Source: Brugia malayi (lineage: Eukaryota > Nematoda > Chromadorea > Rhabditida > Onchocercidae). From it: a stretch of DNA of 64,000 nt. Location of the stretch: NCBI RefSeq assembly GCF_000002995.4, contig NW_025062477.1, forward strand, positions 9,644,649 to 9,708,648, written 5' to 3'. Made by a program: the position numbers and the translations under genes. Positions 51,479 through 64,000 of this stretch are shown one piece after another. The stretch's first letter is position 1. Each line of letters starts with the position of its first letter. Below the pieces are notes generated by a model. It was given only the letters and a program-made list of their open reading frames with translations, was not told where the DNA came from and searched no databases.

Positions 51479-52979
51479 TTATGCATACATACTTTCAGCC
51501 AGGACCGACATTTTCAAGCAAATATTAACAAACTGGTTAAAATATTCCGCTAGTTCAGCAACTTCGCCATCCACACCTTCATCCGCTAACTCCCACGGTG
51601 AATATCGTGATGCTTCAACCGAGCAGCTTGAGCTTTTACTCCTGAATAAAGTGGAATATACAAAAAGTACACGTAAATGTATCACATATAAATTTTTGAA
51701 AACAATTCTGATCTCTAGGTCAAGAAGAAAAGTGTTTATTTAATTCCAAACTTACACCTTTTATAAAATTATGAAGCGTTCTCCTTTGTGAATTCAAAAA
51801 AGAAGTGTCATCATATGTGACTCCGTAAATAACTTTAATATTAAATTGAACTCTACTACAACCTATATGAATTTCAAACACTTCTAAAAATAAATCAAAT
51901 TAGCAATTCTACTTGTGAATGAATATAAATCGACCTTTCCATAATGGATGGTTGCTCTGACAGTGTCAACCGCAACTCGTCAACATCGCCTTCTAATTTA
52001 ATGCCCCAGAGTTTTTCCAAAACAGAAATGCGCTTAAGCGTTTCCACTTTTTTGCTCATTAAAGGTAATAAATACGGCTTATAACGATGTCGAGTACGAC
52101 TGAAAATATGAAATCCTATAACCTGAAAACTAATCCAATCCTTGAGAATGCACTACTAAAGAACGGAAACTAAAATCACTAAGACATGACTTATGTATAA
52201 TATAGTTATAAACTTCTTCCACAAATCTAAACGCCTTTGAAGAAGGAAGAAGAATTATTCCCTTCTCTTTTAACTGAAAACAGTTGCAAGCACAACACCT
52301 AACATTACAGTCGAGTCTCCCAACCTACTTGCGTTTTTATCAATTAAAGAAAAGTCACACAATCTCTGCTTCTTCAAATTTATTACAAACAAAAACTAAA
52401 CCAGAAATGACAATATTTCGTCTTTCAACATTTCAAAACCTTAACATTCTCAATTCCTATTAAATGATTCGCAAATTGGATGACGTACGAAATAAGGAGC
52501 AATTTCAGAAACTTACTCTTTGAAAATACGGGCAGTGTAGCTCGATGCTGTAGAAGGTTGTTGCATTTTCTGACAGAGTAAAGTAGTTTTGAATGACTTT
52601 CTTGGTATTTTGCTGTCCCCGACATTTTCGGAATCTTTATTGTCAACCGCTTTCAATGAAAGTTTTTCAAAAATTGAAAGAGCTTGTTCTACAGTTGCCT
52701 TTACTTTTGTTTCTTCCATCTGAAACCAAACATCAAGCGAAATATTTTCACGGCTCTTCACATAGCCTTCTTCACAAGGACCATACACGTTCGATAATTC
52801 ATCAGGTAAGAGATCGTTGTTTTTTCCACCTAAACTACAATGGTTTGGTAAATTAAATTAAGTCAACAGTATTTATAACTTCCCAATGGTTGTTTGAGAG
52901 AAGTCTTCAAAGCAAAGGTGCTGCTGTAACAAGCTGAGAAGCTTACCAAAAGTTTCTTTGGAATTAGTGAATGAACAAA
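51479..52979 (-). CDS. OSER1-like protein (oxidative-stress-responsive serine-rich family), 5' end open
   Basis: Exons in transcript order: 52979-52947 (tentative), 52829-52517, 52099-51935, 51641-51479; phases agree (about 224 residues seen). The C-terminus reads ELAEYFNQFVNICLKMSVLAESMYA and stops. This aligns without gaps to the extreme C-terminus of vertebrate OSER1 as I recall it ([21 protein letters not shown]): same distance to the stop, with K-M-S, A-E and M-Y kept. The conserved I-P-K is I-C-L here. The rest is acidic/Ser-rich low-similarity sequence with a Leu/Lys segment (SKKVETLKRISVLEKLWGI), consistent with a largely disordered nuclear protein. OSER1 homologues act downstream of FOXO in oxidative-stress resistance; role here inferred. 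The start codon was not found. The gene is divergent from ceramide kinase, about 2.2 kb away. Confidence 0.6.
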
Positions 52980-55194
52980 CTAAAAAAGAATACAAATTCA
53001 ATGTGACAGGTCCCGATAGGAATGCAGCTACCAATAAAAAAGCGAACAGTCAGCTACAACGTTTGGCTAAAAAGTGAATTATACAGCACTTGTCGTATGT
53101 CCAGAAGTAGAAGTATTACTACATACACACATACGCACATACATACATACATACATACACACACATATACACACACACACACAGACACACACACACACCG
53201 ATGACTTTCTTTGTCAGAAAACATGATGATGTGAAACGAGGGAGGTCGATATGCAACAAAACGATTCTTTTATGTTTGTCATAGCTCTCATTTCTCTTGT
53301 CTCAGGTCAAGGGTTATTTCTTCATATCGCTGCTCATTATCATTACTGGAAAGATGGAAATTATCAATCCCAATAAAAAGCAAATATTGTACGTTTATTT
53401 GGAAAATCTCCCATCATCTACTTCGTTGCTCAGCATTTATAATGACATTATTCAGTTCAAAAATATTTGTCGCAGCCCTGTAGTGTGTGTTAAAAATCCG
53501 TACTGATAGCATGTGTAGATTCATTTACAACAGTATATGTGATGGGTGGGATATTATTCCTTTCTGAACAAGTAACATGAAGTCTGCAAATCCGAATTGT
53601 AATATAATTTAATCAGTTTAATCACTTCTTGATTTTGGTGAATGGTATTGGAACGGATGCACCATGGAATGATAGTGAGCATTCTCGATTCACAATAACG
53701 GTTATTGATTTATTTAGGCGCGATTATTTTAGTCTTGTGGAGAAGCTTCCGAAATTTCAAATAGTCATTGTATATGCAAGTTTTATCTTTGACACTACAG
53801 TGTTAAAGAGTACTAATAGGGCTTTTGCAACACACTTGTATTTACTGAGTCTGAGATGAGCAATTCTTTGTTTAAGAAGGGAAGATAATTTATATTTTAA
53901 TAATCAGTTCAAGAACCATTTCGCAACAACCATATTTTCTTTCGAAGCGAATCCACCATGAAATTATTGTTGACAACTGAAATATTCGTTCTCTGTTCAC
54001 TATAATCACAAAATTCTGGGCAGTCCCGAAATCAGATGTTTCAGTACTGTTACAAAGGGTAGGAATTCGCTTCCATTTTTGTAATTCCCTATTCAATTAT
54101 CAGCTAAAAACCGAAAACGTGAGGGCAACAATTTTGAATTACAGCCTCCTGTATGGTGATGAAGACTTATTTAATTCCTAAGTTCCTCATGATATGACTC
54201 ATATGACGACCTCTCTAAGATCATTACCAATCTTAATTGCATGGAATAAAATGCTACGCGTCGGATTGTCTGTTAGGCTGTTTGAAAATTAAGGGATTCG
54301 AAGGCAGTATAATTTCGCCCTACCTCCCAGTATATTATCCACAATAAACATCTTAACATCTAATATGGTACCAACGGTGAGTGCTGAGGAACAGAAAGTA
54401 GGATATTCTCGGGAATATCTAAATGGATGTCATGTAAATACCCTGCACCTAATACCCTGAACCTAAAGTTTCATCGGCTAATACCCTAAAGTTCATCGGT
54501 TCATTTGTATGCCAGTATCACAAAACAGTTGGCTTTATTCCATTTATTATTTCTGTTTTTTTTCCGTAAACTATTTTGTACATTTGATCAATTTTGAATT
54601 CGTTTTCATTTTTTTTTTCACAATGTTAATGATCTTTCAGGGTGACAAATACTTTAATAATAATTTACAATGTTAGACCTCTCGCACTGTTGTAACGTTA
54701 GCAGTATCAAAAGAAGTCTGAAAGTCCAGATATACTGTCCATTTTAGGAAGTTTTTGGGGAAAACTTGAAAAGTGATATGCAACTGCAGAGAAAGTAGGC
54801 ATTATCGAAATTATTAAGTTATGTTTGTTAGTGGTATCTCTCAGCAGAAAGGTCTGAATACTATTCAGGAAATATCGAAATGATAGTGCAGTGCAGTAAA
54901 CAATAAGGAATTAGTAATAATGGGTCGATTTATTACAGGAGGACCTCTGCCTGAATTACTGATAATATTTATTGGTGTGAGGATATGAATACGAAAAGGT
55001 GAAAGGAATATCGGAGGATGAAGGAAGATTATGTCGGCCGGTCGTACAATTGCACCCTGTGTAATATATATATATCGAATGAATCGATCGGAAAGACACA
55101 GCTCGGACTACTCTCTCTTCCCGTCCTCTTCATTCACTCTGTGATTTCAGCGCCGTCCTTCCTCACTGCTACCGTTCGTTTAATTTTTGTAGAG
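52980..55194. other. Region between divergent OSER1-like and ceramide kinase genes
   Basis: AT-rich. Contains a CA/TACA microsatellite at about 53118-53200. The missing 5' exon(s) of the OSER1-like gene should lie here. No other exon was supportable. Confidence 0.5.
53118..53200. repeat. CA/CATA microsatellite
   Basis: ACATACAC-type units pass into pure CA repeats with a few interruptions. Confidence 0.9.
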
Positions 55195-58100
55195 ATGAAG
55201 GATAAGGCCGCTGGTGATGAAGGATCCCCTGAAAGTATGTAAGTGGGTGTAGTAGACAAAAGATGGGTAATGAAGGCATTCAATTGAGACTTTTTTTCGT
55301 GTCCAAGCTGTTAGTGATCATATTAGAGAATGTTTCGAGTAGTTATTGCTTGTTCTTGCCATGGCCATTGCTTTTGTTACATTCTTAAGGTCAGAAGCTG
55401 AAGTAGGCCGAAAATTTTGCACAGCAAAAGAAGAAGAGCTCAAGAAATATTCTTTGTATTTATGGTGAGTCTTCAGTTTTTTATTTTTGTAAGGAGAATT
55501 CACTAAGTGGAACACTTAATCGGAGTCTAACACTAATATGCATTCACTTGCAGGTGTGATAGCAGCAATGCTAAAGAAAGAACTTCTAACAGCTGAGAAT
55601 GATACGACGAATGGACCAACCGGCACAATCATGGTTGCCGATATCCGTTCTACGGATGGAAAGTATCACCGCATAGTGTTTGATCGGTCTAGGAAATTCC
55701 TCAAATTCACAATAACTGGGTGAGTTGAATCCTAGCAATGATTATATATTTTAATTATTTCTTGCTCAATCAGTAATTCAAATTATGTGTAAAAGATATT
55801 GGAATGCAGAAAATCCAGACTGAATTTCTACAAAATTTTTAAGAGGCGCTGGAGAAAACCAGCAAAGTATGTTGAAAGACTTAAATGAATTAATTTCTGT
55901 AAGAGGCACACCAGTTATTATCAAACGAGGATTGCCGATCGATTTAAATAAGGTAAACATTGCTTTTGTATCGTTGTTACTCTACTGAACTAGTGAAGAA
56001 TCACTGATGGATTTCAGAATAATGTGTCCATTTCACGTGGCATTAAGAAGTAGGATTTTTATCAGGTATGATTAAATTAATCTTCGTGCTGGCTATTCTG
56101 TGTTTGCTGTGAATGGTAGTTCGTCCGCTGAGTTCTTTGTCCAATTTTTGGACAAAGGAAATTCATATTTTCGGATCAGCAAAAAATGAAATAAACTCAG
56201 GATCTCTATATATTACTGTCAAACGATAATATGTTTTGGATAAGGGATTTCAAATAAATCTAAGTTATAATGGCTCAGTTTCTCACATAAAATATGTTTT
56301 TGAATATCTGGCAGAACGTTAGTACATCTCTGATTATCTAAACATTTTTTTCCGTATTTTCTGTTCCTGTATTTATATTAAATAAACTATTTTGCATTGC
56401 TGCTTATATCGTCGGAAAAAATGCTCCTTCATTTATATAGCTGGCACAGTTCACACGAACTTCAAATTATTGTAGAATGCGAAACAAGTCGATACTCCAA
56501 ATCATTTGTACTTTTATTTTGCTGAAAAGAGGAGAAAACGCCGTTGGCGTATTCGTACAATTACAGCTTTATTTACTACCACCGCTGATAAAAAGCTTTG
56601 GTTGGATGTTCTGGATTCTTCTCTTAATGGTATGCAATATATTACCTTGAAACTGTTACCTTGAACCAGTGTATGTAATACTGCATTTTAGAAGTGATTG
56701 GATCCACAGATGTTTGGAAAATTTAAAACAAATGAATAAGATTTGAATATTTTTTTAAATATTTGCTCAAGAAATTTTTGTTTATTTAAATTTTGGAGCA
56801 AAAAAAAAAAAACCAAGAAATTGTGTTTCCTTATTGTTTTAGAATTGGAGCAAAGACCGAAAACATTGTTGATATTTGTGAATCCATTTGGTGGTAAAGG
56901 CAAAGCCAAGAAAATTTATTCGAAGCAAGTGAGGTTTATTTAATTTTATCTCAGAAAAGGAAGTTTATAGTTGCAAAGGTCGTCATCGTCTATAAATCCA
57001 GCTCTATTTTCGTAGGAAGGTAAAATAATGGAAGTTTCTGAAGTCCCTTGCTTTTGCTAACTAATTTCCCATCTTTCTATAATATTTAATAGTGTAATTT
57101 TAAGTCTGGAAAGAAAAAAATCATTTATTATAATGCAACAAAATGAACTTTAGGTGGCTAAAATTTTGGAAATGGCTGAAATTCATTGCGATGTAGTAAT
57201 GACACAGCGTGCAAATCATGCCTTTGATTATCTTAAACAGCTAGATTTTTCACAGTGGCGACAGATTGATGGTGTTGTTTCGGTGGGTGGTGATGGTCTC
57301 TTCAATGAATGTCTTTCTGCTATCGTTTGCAGGTGTTCATTTGATTTCAAAAACAAATTTAGGCAAACAGGAAGATATTTTAAATTTAATTAGCTAGTGA
57401 CTACAATAATCGAACTTTTGTTTAATAATTGCGCAATTTTCTACATTTTTCAAGGCAATTTTTAAGAATATTTAAAAAATTCATATTTGTTTCTTAGGGG
57501 ACTTATCATAACAGATGACGCTTTGTTGAGTCAACTTTTAAATAAATTAAAATTACCTTAGTTAGATTTCTCTGCTTCGTAATGCACGTTAGTGGATGTT
57601 CATGTTTCTTTAGGTCAAACTGTCTTTTTATTTTTGTACAGATATTTGAGTCTTCCTAACCTTTTTCATTTTTATTGAGTTACGCAGATTGTTTATTCAT
57701 TTCTGTTATTCCTACACATTTCCTTCTCGAAAGTTTTACACTTTCTTGAAGAACAGCGCACTGAAAAGTTTAATAAGGTATAAAGTAAGGTTTCTTCAGC
57801 TACTCATTTTTCATTGGATACTAGTATCCTCTGTACAGCTGATATTAAAATTTTTAGAACACAGGAAGAAGCTGGAAAAGATATATCTGATGTTAACATT
57901 GATATCCTAAAAACGCCACGAATGCGTTTTGGTATAATTGGTGCTGGTTCTGCAAATTCGATTGTTTCTTCCGTTCATGGCACTGATGATTGTCCAACTG
58001 CTGCTATACATATCGCGCTTGGTAAGTTTTTAGACAGTTTTTTCTAAAGTTAGAAAAGAAGTTTGAAACTTCAAAGAAGTTGCTTTTTACTTCAAAAACT

Positions 58101-60043
58101 TTGGTTTTTTTCTCTCAAACTTGGATTCGCTTTGCTGCAAGAAAAAAAAAATGAATAATGAAAACTAGGATTTTGGGAAAAACTACAAACTTTTCATAAT
58201 TATCAGAGATTGAGCCATTGTTTATCTTCCACTAGATATTACATTCGTCAATCCATTTTAGGTAGTAAATGTTCGGTAGACGTGTGTACGGTCCACAGAG
58301 GTGATGATCTCATGCGGATATCTGCAAATGCAGTCTCATATGGTTGGCTTGGTGATGTACTAGCCGATTCTGAGCGATATAGATGGATGGGACCTCTCAG
58401 ATATCAATATTCTGGTATGTTTTGAATTTGAATTCGATGGGATCGGTTTTCATATTTTATTTGCTTATCTAGGCACTTGTTATTGTGATCGATAAATAGA
58501 GTTTCACTTCATATAGCATGTTTCAGCCTTACGAACAACAATCCGTAACCCTGCTTATTTTGGTCGTGTGTCGTTTAGCTTAATCCCGGAAGCTGCTGGA
58601 AAGAATGATTTAAGTGTTTTGCCGAAATGCACTAATCCATGCTCTATTTGTGACAAGTGATTTTTAAATTGTAGAAAAAATCATAAATATACTCTTTCCA
58701 GAAATGGATGTAAAATAGAAATATTATAACAACGTTTGTCTTTAACTTAAAGTATTTCCTTTCTTATTACCATTCTTTTTCTCATTTGTTCCTCTACCGC
58801 CTCATTGTCTAAGTAGATTTTTTAAAGTTACGCTCCACAGTTATGTGGGACAAGCTTATTTACTAGGGAGGACAAGTTCATTTACTATTTTCCTATAATT
58901 GATGGGATATTTCGTTTCTTTATAATGACTGCTTGACCTGTCAATGTGAACATAAAACTTAGCCTAGAAAACCATAATCCTTTTACCAGCTGTAACTTCA
59001 TATAATGACATTCACTTTTTCCATAGGTCGCGATTTAACATTCTTTTGCAGAAGTGTTGAAGCTGATAAGAACTACCCGTTCCATTTACAAACTGAATTT
59101 TCTCATATTATATGTTGCGTGGTGCCATGTGTTAGTCCGTTTACACCGTATGGATTGGCTCCGTTTACTGGCATTGGTGATGGAAGCATGGATTTAGCCC
59201 TGATTCCTCGAATTTCGCGGTGTTCCAATTTGTCATTCATTCGAAAAGTTGCAATGAATGGACCAAAAAGTGTTTTGTCGATGGGTAATAAGTTAAATGT
59301 TTTCCGAGTTGCTCGCTGGGCATTCACCCCTGCTTCTTTGCTTGAGCATGTGAATGTTAATGACTCCCTGGATGCGACTGATGCTCAGGGTTCATGGAAT
59401 TTGGATGGAGGTTTATTCTTCACTTTTCTACTTTCCTAATTTCGGTCGCTTTCAATAAGTATAAATTATTCCAGCGTATTAGTACAGATTTGAGTAGGAA
59501 ATAAGTATTTACACAGAACTTTAAATTAAAGTTTAAAAGTGTTTGTTTTTAATTTCTTTTAAAAATTTATGAGAATTTCTTCTTTTTATTACGCGCCAAA
59601 TATTTAATGCCAGAAATTTTATTTTCTTTTCTGGTTTAATCTTTGCTTTGCTGATTGTTTTAATTTTCAGAAATATTACCACAACCGAAAGATGCTACAT
59701 TCCAATTCAGGTACGTCTTTTTTTTTTTTTTTTTTTTAAGTTTCATTTTCAATATTTTAAAAGTTAATTCCCATTTTTATTTTTATATGTGTCTATTTAT
59801 TTACTTATTTATTCATTCACTTCGTTTCACTTGTCAATTTTATTCATTCAGTTAATCAATTTGTTTGGTTGATTAATTAATTGATTTAATTAATTGTTTA
59901 ATTTATCCGTTAGGTTGCACCCTCGGTTGATAAAATATTTCGGACGCGAGGTTGATTTGCATGCTTCTACAAAGCGAACTGGTTGCTGGTCGCGAGATTA
60001 CCGAAAGCTGTCGAATATTGTTAGAGTACAATTGAATCAGTAA
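55195..60043 (+). CDS. cerk-1: Ceramide kinase
   Basis: Twelve exons: 55195-55234, 55554-55719, 55844-55952, 56476-56629, 56843-56928, 57154-57332, 57858-58021, 58262-58414, 58527-58656, 59052-59410, 59671-59710, 59914-60043; every phase agrees, 569 aa (human CERK is 537). The enzyme phosphorylates ceramide to ceramide-1-phosphate at membranes. Residues about 14-155 are a PH-like region (GTIMVADIRSTDGKYHR; LYFYFAEKRRKRRWR). The DGK-type catalytic domain starts LLIFVNPFGGKGKAKK at about 165-180 with the nucleotide loop SVGGDGLFNE at about 228-237 (GGDG). The CERK-specific CXXXCXXC motif is present as CTNPCSIC, and GDGSMDLALI and SWNLDGE follow as in human CERK. The ATG lies two bases after a TTTTTGTAG acceptor, suggesting SL trans-splicing. 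Exon 10 uses acceptor 59051; the nearer AG at 59025 would bring a stop. Confidence 0.95.
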
Positions 60044-61827
60044 CCGTCTGTTTCTACTAAACTCTTGATTTTTTGATTACCCGAGAGCAGTGATACTGAG
60101 AGTTCATTCATATTTGTTTGATTTTGTGAACGTGCTCTTCGTTCTATTGCAAAAAAAAACTAATGATACATAAGATACCGGGAAAATGGAAGAATGGATT
60201 AAAAAGTTGCGGCAAGAAATTTGTGATAAGACAATCATGATAACGATGGTAACTTAAGTTCATTAAGTAAAAGCATTACTTTTATAAAGTTACTAGTATT
60301 ACAGGGAAAGCAGTATAGGGTATCACATGTTTTTATATACTTTTTTAAAGCAGTAAAGTACCGGAATATTTTATTAATACTTGTCAAAACTTTGTTACAA
60401 TTGTTACTTAACTTTCATAAATTTAGCAGCTGTACTTGTTATTTTAGCATTCTGTAATGATTTTATGTAGATCTTGTTTTGAAATGTAAATTTATAATAT
60501 AATGTTTCATGATAACATTGTATAATTATTCTTCTCTGCGCGAAACGATTGCCCGTTTTTCCATGACAAGTGCTTTTATTTTCAAGTGCTTTATTGCTGT
60601 TCTGGAAAGTAATGCCTGGCAAAATAGTTTTACTAACCATTTTTTTAATACTATCGTTGGTTGTTTCTTTGTTTTATCTGTATCTCTTCGCAAATCGCCG
60701 TGCATGTTTTATGAATGCACTTTGTTACTAACGAAAGGTTTACCAGTGGTAGGTTGATGGTTGGTTTAATGCAAAAAGAGTTTCACTTAGTTCTAATTAA
60801 ACATTTTAATAATGTTAAGTGGTAATTAACTTCGTCATGTTTTCCTTCATATTTTGATTACGAATAAAATTTATGTGAGATAGTAATGTCTATATGTCAT
60901 TGCAAATATTTGCCTTTAATACATATCTGGAAGTAAATATTAATTCTAAATGTTCTAAAAAATTAATGGGTAGGTGGCTAATAACGGTATAATACTACTC
61001 AATTTGGAATTATAATATCAAATGGGAGGTTTCTGCAGGTTGGTTTCGATGAACCGTCGTCTCTCTTCAAATTATTGCACAACCGTTTGTCAAAAAAGTG
61101 GCGTGGAAGTTCTGCGTGATTTCAGTTGGAGCGCTAAAGTATTAATATATTACTGGTGTCTTGGTTTTAGCGAAGTGTCGAAATCTGAGATTTTAAAAAA
61201 ATTGGAACATTTTGTTGTGTTAAGAAAGATTTATAAGTTTGAATAGTTTGAATATAAACCTGTCTTGCTTATTCCTATTTGTGTTGCTGAATTGTGGGTT
61301 GTATTATACATCTTCTGGATTTAAGTTGATGCTGCCTTTTAACTAATTTGAGCCAACATGGAGGATTTGTTATAATTGATCTGAAATATCAAGCCTTTTG
61401 TTAAAGTTAGTTCTATTCAAATACTTTTCCAACTATATAAGTTAATGCTGTTTTTTAGTTGGTTGGTGATTGTGATACAGCACTCGGGAATCTCAGACCT
61501 ATAGTTGTGCTTACGTTACATTTTATTGAAGGTGCCACCAGAACATACGAATTTACTGTGGAAGAAGTAACCGAACTTTTTTGAAGTTCATAATGAGTGC
61601 TTAAATTTCTGAATAATATTAAATAGTGCAATGCTAAATTAGAGCATAATTTTTCCTTTTATATTCAGAAGGAATGGGATTTTTAAGCTCTTAAGTTGAT
61701 GCAGTTGTCTTTAAATATCATCCAGAATTTATGAACGTAACAAGTTATTAAGGAATCCAAATTTCTGTTATAGTTGAGGCGCTTTATTGGCGATTTGGAA
61801 GAAATCCTGCAGAAATTTAATTAGAAA
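60044..61827. other. Intergenic between cerk-1 and DHODH-like gene
   Basis: 1.8 kb, AT-rich. An AATAAA lies at 60862-60867. A 74-codon plus-strand ORF at 61022-61246 shows no family features. Confidence 0.5.
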
Positions 61828-63917
61828 ATGTATCCAAAATTATCACCGGGGTAAGCACTTTTCAACATATATCCGCAAAGATTTCATCTTAAAACTTAGA
61901 AATTAAAAATTTTTTTTGTGTAGAACTGATTAATTAGCGACTCTCATTGTTACTGCATTCTTTCATTTAAGATATATTACGAAGTCAACCGCCATTATCC
62001 TGTCATCTTCCACGTTTCTGTATGGATTTATGGAGTATATCACAGGAAATGAAGTCTTTCAGCGGAAGCAAGTAAATATTTTCTGAATCTAAAATTCTGA
62101 TAAAATTTCCAGAAATTTTAAAAGTTGTGAAATTTTGGATGTTTGGTTAATAAAATCTTTTTACTTGAATCCATATTAACCGTTGTTCCTTACTCAATTT
62201 AACTGTTGCTGAGTTTTCATTATAATTTATAGCAACTGTATTTGAACCACCTAAAGGCGTGAATGCTCCAAATGTTTAAAGGTCATAATTGAGAATCGTC
62301 TCCAACTTATACATTATAAAAATTACACAGAAAGCTATAAAATAGCTATTTTTGACTTATCAGTAATTTATAACACGCAATATATATCTCAACTTATATG
62401 TATTGGCATTCCACAGCTTAACTGTCGAACCATCTGAACTAATGATAATAACCGGTAAACGGATGGAAGCAAACTGCTGATGCCTTTTCCGTGCATGTCC
62501 ACCCAGATAGCAACACGTGTTTCATTCCAGTAGTCCTATATTTTAACAAAGCTTTTAACAAGAATATTTGCACCCAAAATCAGATATGGTGCATCAATCT
62601 CCCACAACACCATGAATTGTACAGCTTTTTCATGATTTTCCAGAGTGAAATTTGCAAAGGTGTTATCTTTTGAAATGAAATGATAACTGCATTACATAAT
62701 GATTATGATTTGAAATGAAGTTACGACAAAGATGAATTAAGCTACCATGTCTGGGAATAATCCAACGTCATCCTTCTTTAATCATATTTTTCATCTTCAT
62801 TGCTTCGCACTCTGTTTATTATCCCAATCCCAAGATTTCTCTTCTTTGTCTGGAAATAACATTAAAAACTGAAATTTTATGGTTATATTTCCAGCTTATG
62901 CCTTTATTGAACTGCATATTAAGACCAGAATTAACAGTACGGTTTAATATTTATTTGGCAAAGCATCGTTTGTTACCACTATTTAGTCACAGTTATCGGG
63001 AGCACTCCGAACTTAATTGTAATGTGATGAATATGCACTTCAAGAATCCACTTGGATTAGCTGCTGGCTTTGATAAAGGTAAAGTTTTTTTTGAATTTCT
63101 GACTCTGCAGATACTGAAATCCATATTCAACAAATGTTATAAATTTGTCTATCAGTGATATAGTCGAGATACTTTAAGCAAATAGTTTTCGGCAGTCACG
63201 CTGTTTGAATTTTCTAATCCTTTACTTTTCTTGTTTGTATTTATGAATCTGTTGTTTTAGTTTCCTTTTTCTAGATGCTGAAGCAATAAAAGGTTTGAGG
63301 GAAAGCGGTTTTGGTTTTATTGAAGTAGGCACCGTAACACCGTTGCCGCAGAAAGATGCCCATAACTCTGTGGTTAAACTTTTGTTCAAGGATGAAGTGA
63401 GTTTTCCTAATTTCATTTTCACAAGTGGAATCTTGAAAACAAAAGTTTTTTGTTAAAAGATGTGGGATGTATGTATCTAAAATTTGTTGCTCTTTAATAA
63501 CAGTTTTAAACATTGATAAACGCTTGATGAGGAATGATGTATTTTGAGTCCCAAATTTCATTTGTATTTTGGTTCGACAACATGGTTGTAAAGTGCCGGA
63601 ATTTTTCTAATGTTCAACAGAGTTACTTAATAATAAATGATTTTTTTTTGCAAGAATTCTGTAAAGTTTTTTGATATAGAGCATGCCAGTTTTTATAATG
63701 ACCGGTGGAGCATTTTCGGCTCTGAAGGGAGATTTGATTCAGTGTCAAATAATATTCTAGAATCTCCGGACAGAATTTTATTCTATGAATATTTCAGGGA
63801 TATCTAAGTTGTGGCAAATTTAAAAGCGCAGGATTGAGTATTGTATATTTGTTTGTTAAAAGAGCTTATGATCGAAACGCCGATGTCCCGCTTGGTGTAA
63901 ATATTGGCAGAAATGCA
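61828..63917 (+). CDS. Dihydroorotate dehydrogenase-like protein, N-terminal half (continues past window)
   Basis: Exons: 61828-61850, 61972-62071, 62895-63078, 63275-63396, 63798-63917; phases agree and the 183 residues align with mitochondrial class 2 DHODH. The N-terminus has a hydrophobic segment (STAIILSSSTFLYGFMEYITG) like the membrane anchor, then LMPLLNCILRPE, NPLGLAAGFDKDAEAI, GFGFIEVGTVTPLPQ and PLGVNIGRN, all in family order. The FMN-side Lys of AAGFDK is kept. Two conserved blocks are not: the GNPxPRxFRL segment is replaced by KDAHNSVVKLLF, and the NRYGFN orotate-binding block by SCGKFK, with no change in length. That predicts impaired or altered activity. Class 2 DHODH makes orotate in the inner mitochondrial membrane and feeds ubiquinone. 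The remaining exons, including the catalytic Ser region, lie beyond 64000. Confidence 0.85.
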
Positions 63918-64000
63918 GTTCGTAATTAACTTTTTGATTGTATTTTTTTCTGAAATTGTTTTCACTATATTTTAGGGATATTTTAGAAATTCAATCAATC

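Noticed and set aside
55361..55464. Alternative cerk first exon starting MAIAFVTFLRSEAEVGRKF with a GTGAGT donor
   Set aside because: Leaves phase 2, which would put a stop in the next exon; the 55195-55234 exon leaves the correct phase 1.

Overview
This is nuclear DNA of a nematode, most likely a clade III parasite of the filarial type. The basis is an AT-rich background, many short GT-AG introns, polypyrimidine-poor acceptors of the form TTTNCAG, splice acceptors sitting directly upstream of start codons as expected for SL trans-splicing, and protein families typical of nematodes (NHR-23, an AP-2 factor, SIN3, ceramide kinase). I did not identify the species. No bacterial genes, viral genes, transposase ORFs, CRISPR arrays or recognisable tRNA/rRNA genes were seen. 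Gene models below were built by hand; nearly every exon junction was checked for reading-phase continuity.

Layout, left to right. (+) 3' part of cytosolic isoleucyl-tRNA synthetase (1-2404); (-) CCDC102-type coiled-coil protein (2987-6425); (-) an unrecognised four-span membrane protein with a Tyr/Arg-rich N-terminus (7308-10332), possibly with a second first exon near 13.9 kb; a 10.7-kb gene-poor stretch; (+) AP-2 transcription factor (21044-23876); gene-poor 23.9-27.2 kb; (-) NHR-23/ROR-type nuclear receptor (27202-36059) with repeat-bearing introns and a GC-rich 5' region; (+) SIN3 corepressor (from about 41.8 to 49.6 kb); (-) OSER1-like protein (51479-52979, 5' end open); (+) ceramide kinase (55195-60043); (+) 5' half of a dihydroorotate dehydrogenase-like gene running off the right edge (61828-63917).

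Arrangement: convergent pairs are iars/ccdc102, AP-2/nhr-23 and sin-3/OSER1-like; divergent pairs are tetraspan/AP-2, nhr-23/sin-3 and OSER1-like/cerk. The genes do not form one pathway. Two are transcription factors, one is a chromatin corepressor, one a stress-associated factor, one a sphingolipid kinase and one a pyrimidine-pathway homologue.

The observations I rate highest are: the DHODH-like protein has lost the residues that bind orotate in the family; the tetraspan gene is an unplaced family with a phase-compatible alternative first exon; the NHR-23 ligand-binding domain carries an apparent insertion of about 65 residues; and the NHR-23 start codon appears to lie in a 7-nt coding exon 2.7 kb upstream of the zinc-finger exon.
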